From JBOFDK01 sp051650305 (GTDB taxonomy: Bacteria; Bacillota; Clostridia; Lachnospirales; Cellulosilyticaceae): a stretch of DNA of 57,541 nt. Position 1 is the first letter of the stretch; each line of letters opens with the position of its first letter. The notes below the pieces were generated by a model that made no database searches, had not been told where the DNA came from, and saw nothing but the letters and a program-made list of their open reading frames with translations. The DNA lies in the NCBI GenBank assembly GCA_051650305.1, contig JBOFIT010000261.1, forward strand, positions 1-57,541, written 5' to 3'. The position numbers and the translations under genes were made by a program. Of this stretch, positions 8,195 through 16,502 are shown one piece after another.

Positions 8195-8223
8195 ATTTTA
8201 TCACATTACATAGCATATTCCAA
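8195..8223 (-). promoter_or_regulatory. Sigma-A promoter for the M18-cyclophilin-M19 unit
   Basis: Minus strand: TTGGAA (8218-8223), 17-base spacer, TAAAAT (8195-8200), about 37 bases before the ATG. Confidence 0.7.
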
Positions 8224-8305
8224 ATTTAATTTTATTATTTATAAAATCTTAAAAAACATGCCTTCTTCTTTATAAACCCCTTCAACTTCCCACATGCCCA
8301 CACAT

Positions 8306-8336
8306 AAAAAAAAGCTAAGACAACGTGTGTCCTAGC
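8306..8336 (-). terminator. Terminator of the L,D-transpeptidase gene
   Basis: Nine-base-pair stem GCTAGGACA/TGTCTTAGC (one G-T pair) with a five-base loop and eight T on the minus strand. The stem overlaps the TAG stop. Confidence 0.85.
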
Positions 8337-10177
8337 TAGCGTATAATCACTTGTGTTTTCAGTGGCATCGTACGATAAAACCATTCACTATCCTCAGGTG
8401 ATAAACGGATACATCCATGAGAACCTTGTTTCCCAAGCACTTGTCCACCTAGCACATAGGTTCCTGCTTTATTAAACATGACTGAGTGATATAAGTAATC
8501 CCCTTCAATTTGCACTGCATTTTTACAGCGATAACCTTTCTCTAAACCAAAGTAAGGGACATACGCCCTTAATTTATACGTTCCATAAGGGGTAGGCGTC
8601 TTATTGTTACCCGTGGTACAAAGCATGGTGCGTATAAGCACCCATTGATTGTTTTTCCTTTCAAACACATATGTTAATTGACGCGAAAGGTCCGTCCATA
8701 CCAAATACTTGGTGTCACTTGTATAGCCTTTTGTATTCACAAACATTTCCAGCATTTCTTTGGATGCCCGTTCTTTTTGTACTGGTGGGTTAGCGGGTAT
8801 GCTTACACTGCCCCAAGGCACCTTAATGACTTTTCCATTTTTCTTCACATGATAGGTGCTTCCATCATCTGCACGCCACACTTCTACTTTTTCGCCTTTT
8901 TGTAAACCGTTCGTTGCATACTTCATGGTTCCTATAATTTTTGTCTCTGGAAAAAGCTTATCTAAGTCGACTGGTTTTGGTGGATGTTGATTCACTTCGT
9001 ACCTTTTAAAAAGTGCATCATCCATTTGCCCATATGCATTGGCTCTACTTTCAAAAAGAATAGGGTGTTCGACTACGCCTTGTGCTTTCACTTCATAGAC
9101 CACTGTACTGTAATGCATTATTTCTTTATTTTCGCTATAAAGGGATTCACGAAGTGGATACGTCTCCTGTGGTGCCAGCCCCTTCACTTCTACTTGCTCT
9201 TCCTTAATCGCTTTACCATCCCAGAAATAATGTGCTACTTTTACGTCTAGATAGTCGTCTGTATGGTTAATAAGACGATTTGCCTCTACAGAAACAAAAT
9301 CTTTCGTCGCATTTCCTCTTAAATCTAAAAAGCAGGTGTTCTCTGCTATCTGAAGCTCAAAGTAATCATTCAAACTACGTACTGGTACATACAGTTCATT
9401 ATTTTGTTTAATGCCATAAGTGCGTACATTGCCTATTTGTATACTTTCTGTATACATTTTAGCTTTTTCCTTACCTAAGGCTTTTTCTGCATACACTTCA
9501 TTGATGAGAATACTATAGGGACGTTCTAACACATGCCCACCTTGTGGACTATATGTCATGGAAAACCCTAATTGCTCTAAAGTTGAAAAGCTTATGTAAT
9601 TTGTGTTCCCTAATTGATAAAGTGGATAAATCACCTCACCTACAGCTACCTGCATCTGACTTACGCCTAGTACATCTAGTGGGATTGCCTCAAAGTAACT
9701 TCCCTTGCCCCCCTGAGGTATCTTCTGTCCACTCTGCAACGTCGGTACAATCAACTTCTCATACACACTTAACCACTCTGCCATTTCATAGGTTCCTTCT
9801 GGCTGCTGGGTAAAAAGTGGCCATAGTTTTTCAATTTCTAGACGATGGCTATAAGGTGATTGCTCTTTTGCTTTTTGGTTGTAGACTGGTCCATAGCCCA
9901 GTGCATAGCACATAAGTTCACTGAGCGTTCCTTCATCAACGGTCTCTTTTGCTAGTAGTATACGCTTAAACCCTTCTTCTAACGATGTCCCCTTCACACT
10001 TTCTAGCAATCCTTCTTTTGTCACAGCGCTATGCGTGGCTTCCTCTATCGGTACTTGTCCTATTTCTTCTGATGGCTGCTCTATTTGTGACACAGTATCT
10101 TCTACCAGTGGATAAACGGTTTGTGGCACACATCCTATCATACCAAGGACTATCATAAAGTATTTGAATTTTTTCAT
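8336..10177 (-). CDS. L,D-transpeptidase (YkuD domain) with copper-amine-oxidase-N-like stalk domain
   Basis: 613 aa exported protein. The C-terminal ~130 residues are a YkuD L,D-transpeptidase domain with the catalytic signature GSHGCIRLS. It would form 3-3 cross-links or anchor proteins in peptidoglycan. The middle holds a beta-rich region resembling the copper-amine-oxidase N-like domain used as a cell-surface stalk (GVSQMQVAVGEVIYPLYQLG and VPVRSLNDYFE). The N terminus is a signal sequence, MKKFKYFMIVLGMIGC, whose last four residues could be a non-ideal lipobox. The ATG at 10175-10177 is preferred over one 12 bases upstream because GGGGG lies between them. It is monocistronic and diverges from mltG, another wall enzyme. 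Confidence 0.88.
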   Translation of the reverse strand: MKKFKYFMIVLGMIGCVPQTVYPLVEDTVSQIEQPSEEIGQVPIEEATHSAVTKEGLLESVKGTSLEEGFKRILLAKETVDEGTLSELMCYALGYGPVYNQKAKEQSPYSHRLEIEKLWPLFTQQPEGTYEMAEWLSVYEKLIVPTLQSGQKIPQGGKGSYFEAIPLDVLGVSQMQVAVGEVIYPLYQLGNTNYISFSTLEQLGFSMTYSPQGGHVLERPYSILINEVYAEKALGKEKAKMYTESIQIGNVRTYGIKQNNELYVPVRSLNDYFELQIAENTCFLDLRGNATKDFVSVEANRLINHTDDYLDVKVAHYFWDGKAIKEEQVEVKGLAPQETYPLRESLYSENKEIMHYSTVVYEVKAQGVVEHPILFESRANAYGQMDDALFKRYEVNQHPPKPVDLDKLFPETKIIGTMKYATNGLQKGEKVEVWRADDGSTYHVKKNGKVIKVPWGSVSIPANPPVQKERASKEMLEMFVNTKGYTSDTKYLVWTDLSRQLTYVFERKNNQWVLIRTMLCTTGNNKTPTPYGTYKLRAYVPYFGLEKGYRCKNAVQIEGDYLYHSVMFNKAGTYVLGGQVLGKQGSHGCIRLSPEDSEWFYRTMPLKTQVIIR

Positions 10178-10211
10178 AACTGCCCCCATCTTTTACATTT
10201 TTTTCCACTTG

Positions 10212-10241
10212 ATTATAACAAACTTTGCATTCCTTTGGCAA
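10212..10241 (-). promoter_or_regulatory. Sigma-A promoter for the L,D-transpeptidase gene
   Basis: Minus strand: TTGCCA (10236-10241), 18-base spacer, perfect TATAAT (10212-10217), about 35 bases before the ATG. Confidence 0.7.
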
Positions 10242-10259
10242 CCATCTTGATGAGGAATG

Positions 10260-10288
10260 TTGAATTTATTTGAAATTTTGTATATAAT
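10260..10288 (+). promoter_or_regulatory. Sigma-A promoter for mltG
   Basis: TTGAAT (10260-10265), 17-base spacer, perfect TATAAT (10283-10288), then AAGGAG and the mltG ATG at 10322. It is back to back with the L,D-transpeptidase promoter. Confidence 0.75.
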
Positions 10289-10321
10289 TTAACTATTATA
10301 TTATCGATTAAGGAGTTTCCT

Positions 10322-11413
10322 ATGAAAAAAAGAAAATCTAAGCGACTGTTATGGTATAGTACTTTTTCCATTTGTTTAACACTTATCGGCCTATCTTTAA
10401 GTGTGATTGTCTTCTCCAAAGGTTTTAGCTCAAGTTATGATGCTATCTTGGAAAACAGCCAGCGCAAGCAAGTTCCTTCTATTTCACACGTTACACTTAC
10501 GATTACACCTTCTACTACACTAAAGGATGTTGCCACCCGCCTTCATGATGAAGGTTTAATTGGAAGCAAAGGACTTTTTTTAGGACAAGGTCTTCTGATG
10601 CGTACACCTTTAAATGAAGGTACTTATAGCCTCAATAGCAGTATGACAAACACCGTCATCCTGGATTTACTGACGACATCAACAGAAGATACTGTAGCTT
10701 CTATTAAACTAACCATCCCTGAAGGGTTCACACTCCAGCAAATCGCTGCTAAAGTAGAAGACCTTGGTCTTGCCACGAAAGATGATTTCTTAGATGCTAC
10801 CAGAAATCATACTTACCCTTATGACTTCTTAAAGAACGTACCTTCTACAGTTGAAAATCCTTTAGAGGGCTATCTCTTCCCTGATACCTACTTTATCCAA
10901 CCAGGTACGTCTTCTGAAGAAATCATCATCAAAATGCTTAACCGTTTTCAGCAAGTGACCGATACGTATATGTCTCATCTTTACGGTTCTTCCTACACGC
11001 TCCACGATGTACTCACCATTGCTTCTATTATCGAAGAAGAAGCCAAGCTTCCCGATGAACGTCCGCTGATTTCAGGGGTTATCTACAACCGTCTCACCAA
11101 TAATTATAAACTTCAAATGTGCTCAACGGTTCAATACACCCTTACTTCACGTAAAGCGACCCTTTCACTTGATGACTTAGCAACTCCATCACCTTATAAT
11201 ACGTATCTTCATGCTGGCCTCCCTGTAGGTCCTATTTGCTCTCCTGGTGAATCCTCTATCAAAGCTGCCTTTATGCCTGAAGAACACGATTATTTCTACT
11301 TTGTGGTTGCTGATCCTACCGAAGGGACTCACGCCTTTAGCCAAACTGCTGAAGAGCATGCTGTAAACAAAAATAAATATAATCAATCGAAGGATCAAAA
11401 TTTCATGGATTAA
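10322..11413 (+). CDS. mltG: Endolytic transglycosylase MltG
   Basis: Membrane-anchored lytic transglycosylase (363 aa) that cleaves nascent glycan strands inside the chain and is thought to end glycan elongation. A basic N terminus and one transmembrane helix (~10-32) precede a LysM-like region. The YceG catalytic domain follows, with IASIIEEEA, whose first Glu (E238) aligns with the catalytic Glu of E. coli MltG, and the family segment GLPVGPICSPGESSI. AAGGAG lies six bases before the ATG. In B. subtilis the same gene is followed by trmR and trhP, as here. A strong terminator closes it, so the downstream genes depend on their own promoter. Confidence 0.94.
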   Translation: MKKRKSKRLLWYSTFSICLTLIGLSLSVIVFSKGFSSSYDAILENSQRKQVPSISHVTLTITPSTTLKDVATRLHDEGLIGSKGLFLGQGLLMRTPLNEGTYSLNSSMTNTVILDLLTTSTEDTVASIKLTIPEGFTLQQIAAKVEDLGLATKDDFLDATRNHTYPYDFLKNVPSTVENPLEGYLFPDTYFIQPGTSSEEIIIKMLNRFQQVTDTYMSHLYGSSYTLHDVLTIASIIEEEAKLPDERPLISGVIYNRLTNNYKLQMCSTVQYTLTSRKATLSLDDLATPSPYNTYLHAGLPVGPICSPGESSIKAAFMPEEHDYFYFVVADPTEGTHAFSQTAEEHAVNKNKYNQSKDQNFMD

Positions 11414-11441
11414 ATCGCTACAGATGTGGCGATTTTTTTAT
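11413..11441 (+). terminator. Terminator of mltG
   Basis: Nine-base-pair stem AATCGCTAC/GTGGCGATT with a four-base loop, then a run of T. It starts within the mltG stop codon. Confidence 0.85.
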
Positions 11442-11447
11442 TACCAC

Positions 11448-11476
11448 TTGCATTCACTAGCATTTTAATTTATATT
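11448..11476 (+). promoter_or_regulatory. Sigma-A promoter for trmR-trhP
   Basis: TTGCAT (11448-11453), 17-base spacer, TATATT (11471-11476), immediately after the mltG terminator. Confidence 0.6.
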
Positions 11477-11481
11477 GACAT

Positions 11482-11505
11482 AAGAGACTGCAACAAGCAG
11501 CTCTT
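11482..11505 (+). promoter_or_regulatory. 5'-leader hairpin of trmR
   Basis: AAGAGACTGC/GCAGCTCTT with one bulged A and a five-base loop, followed by TATTTTTATT. It lies at the predicted transcription start, so it may be a 5' stabilising stem or a weak attenuator. Confidence 0.4.
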
Positions 11506-11533
11506 TATTTTTATTAGAAAGGGTTACTATATA

Positions 11534-12211
11534 ATGAGCGAAATTAACTATAACTATATAGTCGAGTATATACGTGCATTGCACACACCGCCAACTAACC
11601 TACTCCATGGTATCGAAAAAGATATCGCTTCAGGCAAAGAAACGTGGCCAATTATACGTCCAGAGGTAGCAGACTTTCTTAAAGTTCAGCTTTCTCTTAT
11701 CAAACCATCTGAAATACTTGAAATAGGCACGGCTGTAGGCTATTCTTCTATTCTTATGAGTGATTACTTAGCACCTGGTGGGCACATTACTACGATCGAA
11801 CGCTTTGATTATATGCTTGCTAAAGCAACAAAAAATATAAACGCTGCTGGTCTTCAAGATACCATTCATATTTTAGAAGGTGATGCTGCAGGTATTTTAC
11901 CAACGCTTCCTTCTGAAAGCTATGATGTGATTTTTATGGATTGTGCTAAAGGTCAATATATCAATTTCTTACCTGAATGTATTCGCCTTCTAAAACCAGA
12001 AGGTCTTCTCATTACAGATAACGTTCTACACAAAGGGACTGTTGCACGTTCACGCTACTTAATCGATCGTAGACAACGTACAACCCATTCAAGATTAAGA
12101 GATTTCTTATGGACGATTACTCACCATGAATTACTGACATCTAGTATTATTCCTATTGGTGATGGCATCGCATTAAGTTACAAAAAAGGAGGCTCACACT
12201 GTGAAAACTAA
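11534..12211 (+). CDS. trmR: tRNA 5-hydroxyuridine methyltransferase (O-methyltransferase family)
   Basis: Class I SAM-dependent O-methyltransferase, 225 aa. It shows the SAM-binding glycine motif EIGTAVGYSS, the acidic loop TTIERF and the metal/substrate motif FMDCAKGQ with ITDNVLHKG, typical of the cation-dependent family. Genetic work on the B. subtilis YrrM orthologue assigned it to methylation of 5-hydroxyuridine at tRNA position 34, giving 5-methoxyuridine. The function is inferred from similarity and from the adjacent trhP, which makes the hydroxyuridine. The frame opens earlier inside the mltG terminator; the ATG at 11534 with AAAGGG is used. Its end overlaps trhP by 11 bases. Confidence 0.88.
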   Translation: MSEINYNYIVEYIRALHTPPTNLLHGIEKDIASGKETWPIIRPEVADFLKVQLSLIKPSEILEIGTAVGYSSILMSDYLAPGGHITTIERFDYMLAKATKNINAAGLQDTIHILEGDAAGILPTLPSESYDVIFMDCAKGQYINFLPECIRLLKPEGLLITDNVLHKGTVARSRYLIDRRQRTTHSRLRDFLWTITHHELLTSSIIPIGDGIALSYKKGGSHCEN

Positions 12212-13436
12212 ACCAATTGAATTATTAGCACCCGCTGGGAGCTTAGAAACGTTAAAAACAGCTGTCTTATATGGCGCTGATGCCGTTTATATGGGCGGAG
12301 GCAACTATGGCCTACGTGCTAAAGCGAAAAACTTCACTCCTGAACAAATGAAGGAAGGTATAGACTTTGCCCATGCACATGGTGTTAAAGTCTATATCAC
12401 TGCAAATATCTTTGCACATAATAGTGATTTTGAAGGTATGAAAGACTACTTCTTAGAAATCGAAGCATTAGGTGCAGATGGCATCATCATCGCTGACCCA
12501 GGTATTTTTAGTATTGCACGTGAAGTCGTTCCTAATATGGAACTTCATATTTCTACTCAGGCCAATAATACAAACTACCTTTCTGCTCTTTTCTGGGCAA
12601 AGCAAGGAGCTTCACGTATCGTTATGGCACGTGAATTATCTTCTGAAGAGATTAAGGTCATCCATGATCATCTGCCAGAAGATGTGGAATTAGAAGCTTT
12701 CGTACACGGTGCAATGTGTATGGCATACTCTGGTCGTTGCCTCCTTAGCAACTATATGACACACCGTGATGCAAACCATGGTGAGTGTGCTCAGCCATGC
12801 AGATGGAAGTACCATGTAGTTGAAGAGACCCGTCCTGGTGAGTACATGCCTGTGGAAGAAAATGAGCGTGGTACCTATATCTACAACTCTCGTGACTTAT
12901 GTATGATTGAATACATCCCAGAACTTGTAAATAGCGGCATCTACAGCTTCAAAATTGAAGGCCGTATGAAAACACCTCTCTATGTAGCAACTGTTGTTAA
13001 AGCTTATCGTGAAGCCATTGACACTTATTTAGAAGACCCTGCTCTTTTTGAAGCGAAGAAAGAATACTTCCTCCAAGAAGTAGGTAAAGCGAGTCATAGA
13101 GAATTCACTACTGGTTTCTATCATCATAAACCTACATCTAATGATCAAACTTATGGTCATAACTCTTATGTACGTAATTATGAATTCTCTGGTACGGTAC
13201 AAGCTTATGACCCTACCACAAAACGCGTTACCATTGAACAACGTCGTAAATTCTCTGTAGGTGATACTGTTGAGTTTTTACTTCCTAAAGGTGACTTTAT
13301 CTCACACACCATTACTGCTATGTGGGATGAAGAAGGTAATGAGATTACTAGTGCACCACATCCAATGCAAATCGTTGAATTTGAAGTGGATGCACCATTA
13401 ACCATTCCTTGCTTACTTCGTAAATTCGATAAGTAG
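12201..13436 (+). CDS. trhP: tRNA uridine-34 hydroxylation protein, peptidase U32 family
   Basis: 411 aa member of the U32 family, which are not peptidases in this clade but act in prephenate-dependent hydroxylation of tRNA U34. The N-terminal barrel opens with ELLAPAGSLETLKTAV, and the U32 signature is followed by the cysteine set HGAMCMAYSGRCLLS and ECAQPCRW, which probably binds an iron-sulfur cluster. The C-terminal ~90 residues are a small beta domain. The start is GTG with a very good AAAAAGGAGG. Translation is coupled to trmR by overlap: TrhP hydroxylates and TrmR then methylates the same base. Only one U32 gene is seen here, whereas B. subtilis has two side by side. Confidence 0.88.
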   Translation: MKTKPIELLAPAGSLETLKTAVLYGADAVYMGGGNYGLRAKAKNFTPEQMKEGIDFAHAHGVKVYITANIFAHNSDFEGMKDYFLEIEALGADGIIIADPGIFSIAREVVPNMELHISTQANNTNYLSALFWAKQGASRIVMARELSSEEIKVIHDHLPEDVELEAFVHGAMCMAYSGRCLLSNYMTHRDANHGECAQPCRWKYHVVEETRPGEYMPVEENERGTYIYNSRDLCMIEYIPELVNSGIYSFKIEGRMKTPLYVATVVKAYREAIDTYLEDPALFEAKKEYFLQEVGKASHREFTTGFYHHKPTSNDQTYGHNSYVRNYEFSGTVQAYDPTTKRVTIEQRRKFSVGDTVEFLLPKGDFISHTITAMWDEEGNEITSAPHPMQIVEFEVDAPLTIPCLLRKFDK

Positions 13437-13463
13437 TACACTTTTTCTTTACCTTATTTGCCG

Positions 13464-13502
13464 AAAAAAGGATGTACCTCGTCAAGAGTACATCCTTTTT
13501 TC
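13464..13502 (+). terminator. Terminator of the trmR-trhP unit
   Basis: GGATGTAC/GTACATCC stem with a ten-base loop, an A run before it and a T run after. Confidence 0.85.
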
Positions 13503-13565
13503 TATTTATGGACAATTTTCCTTAAAAAAGTATAAGCTATCTTACAGAAAATTCCTTTCGTACGA

Positions 13566-13594
13566 GCACATTTTCAAGATCCTTACATACAATA
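13566..13594 (+). promoter_or_regulatory. Candidate sigma-E/sigma-K (mother-cell) promoter of sigK
   Basis: CATACAAT (13586-13593) matches the sigma-E -10 exactly. A GCACATT block (13566-13572) 13 bases upstream matches six of seven positions of the sigma-E -35 (GHATATT). Read as sigma-K, AC (13568-13569) lies 16 bases before CATACAATA, which fits AC-N16-CATANNNTA. No sigma-A pair competes nearby. Confidence 0.65.
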
Positions 13595-13625
13595 AGTATG
13601 AACCCTTTTTTGGAGGTGTGCCTAT

Positions 13626-14288
13626 ATGTTACCTATTTTATGTCTTTCATATTTTAGTAGCATTTCATCCTTCCCACAACCGCTCACCGTAGAAGAAGAA
13701 AAACAATACCTTGACCAGTATATGTCTGGTGATGAACATGCTAAAAATATATTAATAGAACGTAATCTACGTTTAGTGGCACACATAGTTAAAAAGTATA
13801 GCAATTTAAATAAAGATATGGACGATCTTATTTCCATCGGGACGATCGGCCTTATTAAAGGCATTACATCTTTTGATGCATCCAAAGGAACCAGACTTGC
13901 TACTTATGCTGCACGTTGTATTGAAAACGAAATCTTAATGAGCATTCGTTCATCTAAAAAACAAAAAAATGAGACCTCTCTCCATTCCCCTATTGGCGTA
14001 GACAAAGAGGGAAACGAGATAAGCCTACTGGATATTTTATTTATCGAAAACACTTCTGTTTTTGACCAAGTTGACTTCGACATCGAGATGTGCAAGCTTT
14101 ATGACAAAATAGGTACGACTTTAAATAACAAAGAAAAATTAATCCTAAAACTTCGCTATGGACTTGATAACTCTGAAGAAAAAACCCAACGCGAAATTGC
14201 TGAAGAAATGGGAATCTCTCGTTCCTATGTTTCTCGCATTGAGAAAAAAGCCCTCAAAAAACTTTTTCATGAACTTCACAAAAAATAG
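13626..14288 (+). CDS. sigK: RNA polymerase sporulation sigma factor SigK
   Basis: Sigma-70 family factor (220 aa) for late mother-cell transcription (coat and cortex genes). A short hydrophobic pro-sequence, MLPILCLSYFSSISS, is followed by FPQPLTVEEE, the usual start of the processed SigK. Region 2 (NLRLVAHIVKKY, DLISIGTIGLIKGI, LATYAARCIENEILM) and region 4 (REIAEEMGISRSYVSRIEKKAL) are intact. The pro-peptide is slightly shorter than in B. subtilis. GGAGGTG precedes the ATG. The gene is uninterrupted, with no skin-type prophage, so no excision step is needed. A shared bidirectional terminator separates it from the convergent RNase J gene. Confidence 0.93.
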   Translation: MLPILCLSYFSSISSFPQPLTVEEEKQYLDQYMSGDEHAKNILIERNLRLVAHIVKKYSNLNKDMDDLISIGTIGLIKGITSFDASKGTRLATYAARCIENEILMSIRSSKKQKNETSLHSPIGVDKEGNEISLLDILFIENTSVFDQVDFDIEMCKLYDKIGTTLNNKEKLILKLRYGLDNSEEKTQREIAEEMGISRSYVSRIEKKALKKLFHELHKK

Positions 14289-14321
14289 CCCATGTAGCTT
14301 TGCTACACGGACTTTTTTTTG
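14289..14321. terminator. Bidirectional terminator between sigK and rnj
   Basis: GTAGC/GCTAC core stem with a three-base loop, extended by GC pairs. Eight T follow on the plus strand, and TATTTTTT on the minus strand, between two convergent genes. Confidence 0.75.
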
Positions 14322-14324
14322 TAT

Positions 14325-15995
14325 TTAAACTTCCATAATAATCGGTAAAATCATTGGACTACGCTTTGTTTTTTGCCATACAAAGTCTTTTAAATCGTCC
14401 TTAACAATTGTCTTGATTTGTGACCACTCGACAATGTGTTTATCTTCACAACGGTCAAGCGCCTTACGTACGACTACTTTCGCTGCATCCATTAGATTTT
14501 CAGCTTCACGTACATAAACAAAACCTCTTGAAATAATATCTGGTCCTGCTACCACGATGCCACTTTCTTTTTCTAGTGTCATAACAACAATTAAAAGTCC
14601 GTCTTGTGATAAGTGCTTACGATCACGTAAAACGATATTTCCAACATCACCTACACCTAGTCCATCGACTAAGATTTGGCCTGATGGTACCGTACCTACG
14701 ATCTTACAGCTTTCACGGCCTAACTCCAGTACATCTCCAGTATTCATAATTTGAATATGGTCTCTTGTCATACCCATTTCTACTGCTAAATTAGCATGAT
14801 GTTGTAAATGTCTGTATTCACCATGTACTGGCATAAAATACTTAGGTTTTACTAAGGCATGTAATAATTTAAGCTCTTCTTCTGCCGCATGTCCTGAAAC
14901 GTGTGTATCCTCTTGAATAACGATTGCACCTTTTTTTGAAAGTTCATTCACTACTTTAGATACTGTCTTTTCATTACCTGGGATAGGTGTAGAACTTAGG
15001 ATAACAACATCCCCTGGCTTAATTTCTATTTGACGATGCTCTGATGTAGCCATACGTGAAAGTGCTGCCATCGGTTCCCCTTGGCTACCTGTCATAATAA
15101 TAACTACTTGATCATCTGTGTATTTTTTTACTTCATTGACATCAATCAACGTATTTGGTGGGATATCTAAATACCCCAGTTCACTTGCTGTCTTTACGAC
15201 ATTTACCATGCTTCGTCCAATAACAGCTACTTTACGCTTAAATTTAGAAGCGGCATTAATAATCTGCTGTACGCGATCCACGTTAGATGCGAATGTCGCA
15301 ACCATGATACGTTTATCTTGCATTTTATTAAAGATATCTTCGAATTTTTGTCCAACCATACGCTCTGATTGGGTAAAGCCACTACGACATACATTCGTAC
15401 TATCTGCCATAAGTGCTAATACACCTTTTTTACCAATCTCTGCTAAGCGATGTAAGTCGATACGTTCACCTCTAATAGGTGTGTAATCAATTTTGAAGTC
15501 ACCTGTATGAATAATCGTCCCTACTGGTGTCCAAAGTGATAGCATGACTGCATCTGCAATACTATGGTTTGATCGGATAAATTCAATTTTAAAACTATTT
15601 CCGAGCTTAATAGTCTCTCCTTGCATCACATTGATACGCTTTGTGGTACGTAATAAATTATGTTCTTTTAATTTATTTTCCACAAGTCCAATGGTTAAAC
15701 GTGTACCATAAATCGGTACATTAAGTTCTTGAAGTACATAAGGTAATGCCCCTATATGATCTTCATGTCCATGTGTAAGAACAATCCCTCTTACTTTGTC
15801 GATATTTTTAGTCAAGTAAGTTACGTCTGGGATGACTAAGTCAATCCCCAACATCTCATCTTCTGGAAAAGCTAAACCGCAATCTACAACAATCATATCA
15901 TCTTCGTACTCAAAGACTGTCATATTTTTTCCGATTTCACCAAGCCCACCCAGAGGTATGATACGTAACTTGTTTTTTGTTTTTCTGGGTACCAA
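14325..15995 (-). CDS. Ribonuclease J
   Basis: Metallo-beta-lactamase/beta-CASP ribonuclease with 5'-3' exo- and endonuclease activity in mRNA decay and rRNA maturation (556 aa, typical for RNase J). Motifs: PLGGLGEIGKNM, the zinc motif LTHGHEDHIG (H75, H77, D79, H80), HTGDFKID, the beta-CASP ADSTN and SGHAAEEEL segments, and VHGEYRHLQHHA. The start is TTG (15993-15995) preceded by GGAGGTG. The frame has no nearby ATG, so the TTG is well supported. It follows fur by 23 bases and is probably co-transcribed with it. Only one RNase J is visible here, so J1 versus J2 is not decided. Confidence 0.93.
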   Translation of the reverse strand: MVPRKTKNKLRIIPLGGLGEIGKNMTVFEYEDDMIVVDCGLAFPEDEMLGIDLVIPDVTYLTKNIDKVRGIVLTHGHEDHIGALPYVLQELNVPIYGTRLTIGLVENKLKEHNLLRTTKRINVMQGETIKLGNSFKIEFIRSNHSIADAVMLSLWTPVGTIIHTGDFKIDYTPIRGERIDLHRLAEIGKKGVLALMADSTNVCRSGFTQSERMVGQKFEDIFNKMQDKRIMVATFASNVDRVQQIINAASKFKRKVAVIGRSMVNVVKTASELGYLDIPPNTLIDVNEVKKYTDDQVVIIMTGSQGEPMAALSRMATSEHRQIEIKPGDVVILSSTPIPGNEKTVSKVVNELSKKGAIVIQEDTHVSGHAAEEELKLLHALVKPKYFMPVHGEYRHLQHHANLAVEMGMTRDHIQIMNTGDVLELGRESCKIVGTVPSGQILVDGLGVGDVGNIVLRDRKHLSQDGLLIVVMTLEKESGIVVAGPDIISRGFVYVREAENLMDAAKVVVRKALDRCEDKHIVEWSQIKTIVKDDLKDFVWQKTKRSPMILPIIMEV

Positions 15996-16018
15996 AACTA
16001 CACCTCCATATATTTATT

Positions 16019-16459
16019 TTATAATGCCTTCTTCGCACATTCTTTGCAATGTCCGTAAAAAATAACATTATGATTTTTTACACTAAATTGGTATTTAGAT
16101 TCTATATGGGCTTCGATTTCAGCAAGCATATCATTTTCTACTTCTAAGACTTTATTACACTTTTCACATACTAAATGATGGTGATGATGTACTTCGTCCT
16201 GTGAGCTTAGCTCAAAACGACTACATCCGTCGTCAAAATTAAGTCTGTCTATAATACCCATTTCTTCAAAAAGTTGCACGGTTCGGTAAACTGTCGCTAG
16301 TCCTATTTCTGGATATCTGTCTTTCACAAAGGAATAAAGTTCTTCCGTAGATAAATGCTCTTCTGCATGATCAATTAAAACATCCAAGACGCATCTTCTT
16401 TGCATTGTAAGTTTGCATCCTTTTTGCTTTAATCTTTCCTTAAACGCTGCTGCATTCAT
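16019..16459 (-). CDS. fur: Ferric uptake regulator family repressor (Fur)
   Basis: 146 aa winged-helix metalloregulator. The recognition helix region is LATVYRTVQLFEEMGI. The metal-sensing segment is EVHHHHHLVCEKCNK with a second cysteine pair GHCKECAKK, giving a structural zinc site. The histidine run and overall pattern resemble Fur more than PerR or Zur, but metal specificity is inference. An upstream in-frame TTG is rejected because GAGGGG between it and the ATG at 16457-16459 is the ribosome site. Its promoter contains a Fur-like dyad, suggesting autoregulation. RNase J follows in the same orientation. Confidence 0.88.
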   Translation of the reverse strand: MNAAAFKERLKQKGCKLTMQRRCVLDVLIDHAEEHLSTEELYSFVKDRYPEIGLATVYRTVQLFEEMGIIDRLNFDDGCSRFELSSQDEVHHHHHLVCEKCNKVLEVENDMLAEIEAHIESKYQFSVKNHNVIFYGHCKECAKKAL

Positions 16460-16502
16460 TTTCTTTCGCCCCTCTACCAATATAATTTACTAAGTTATTA
16501 GT

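Noticed and set aside
11475..11480. TTGACA as -35 for trmR
   Set aside because: No -10 hexamer occurs 16-18 bases downstream. TTGCAT/TATATT just upstream is a better pair.
13437..13625. Small gene or riboswitch between trhP and sigK
   Set aside because: Apart from the terminator and the sporulation-type promoter, no coding frame with a ribosome site or riboswitch-like core was seen.
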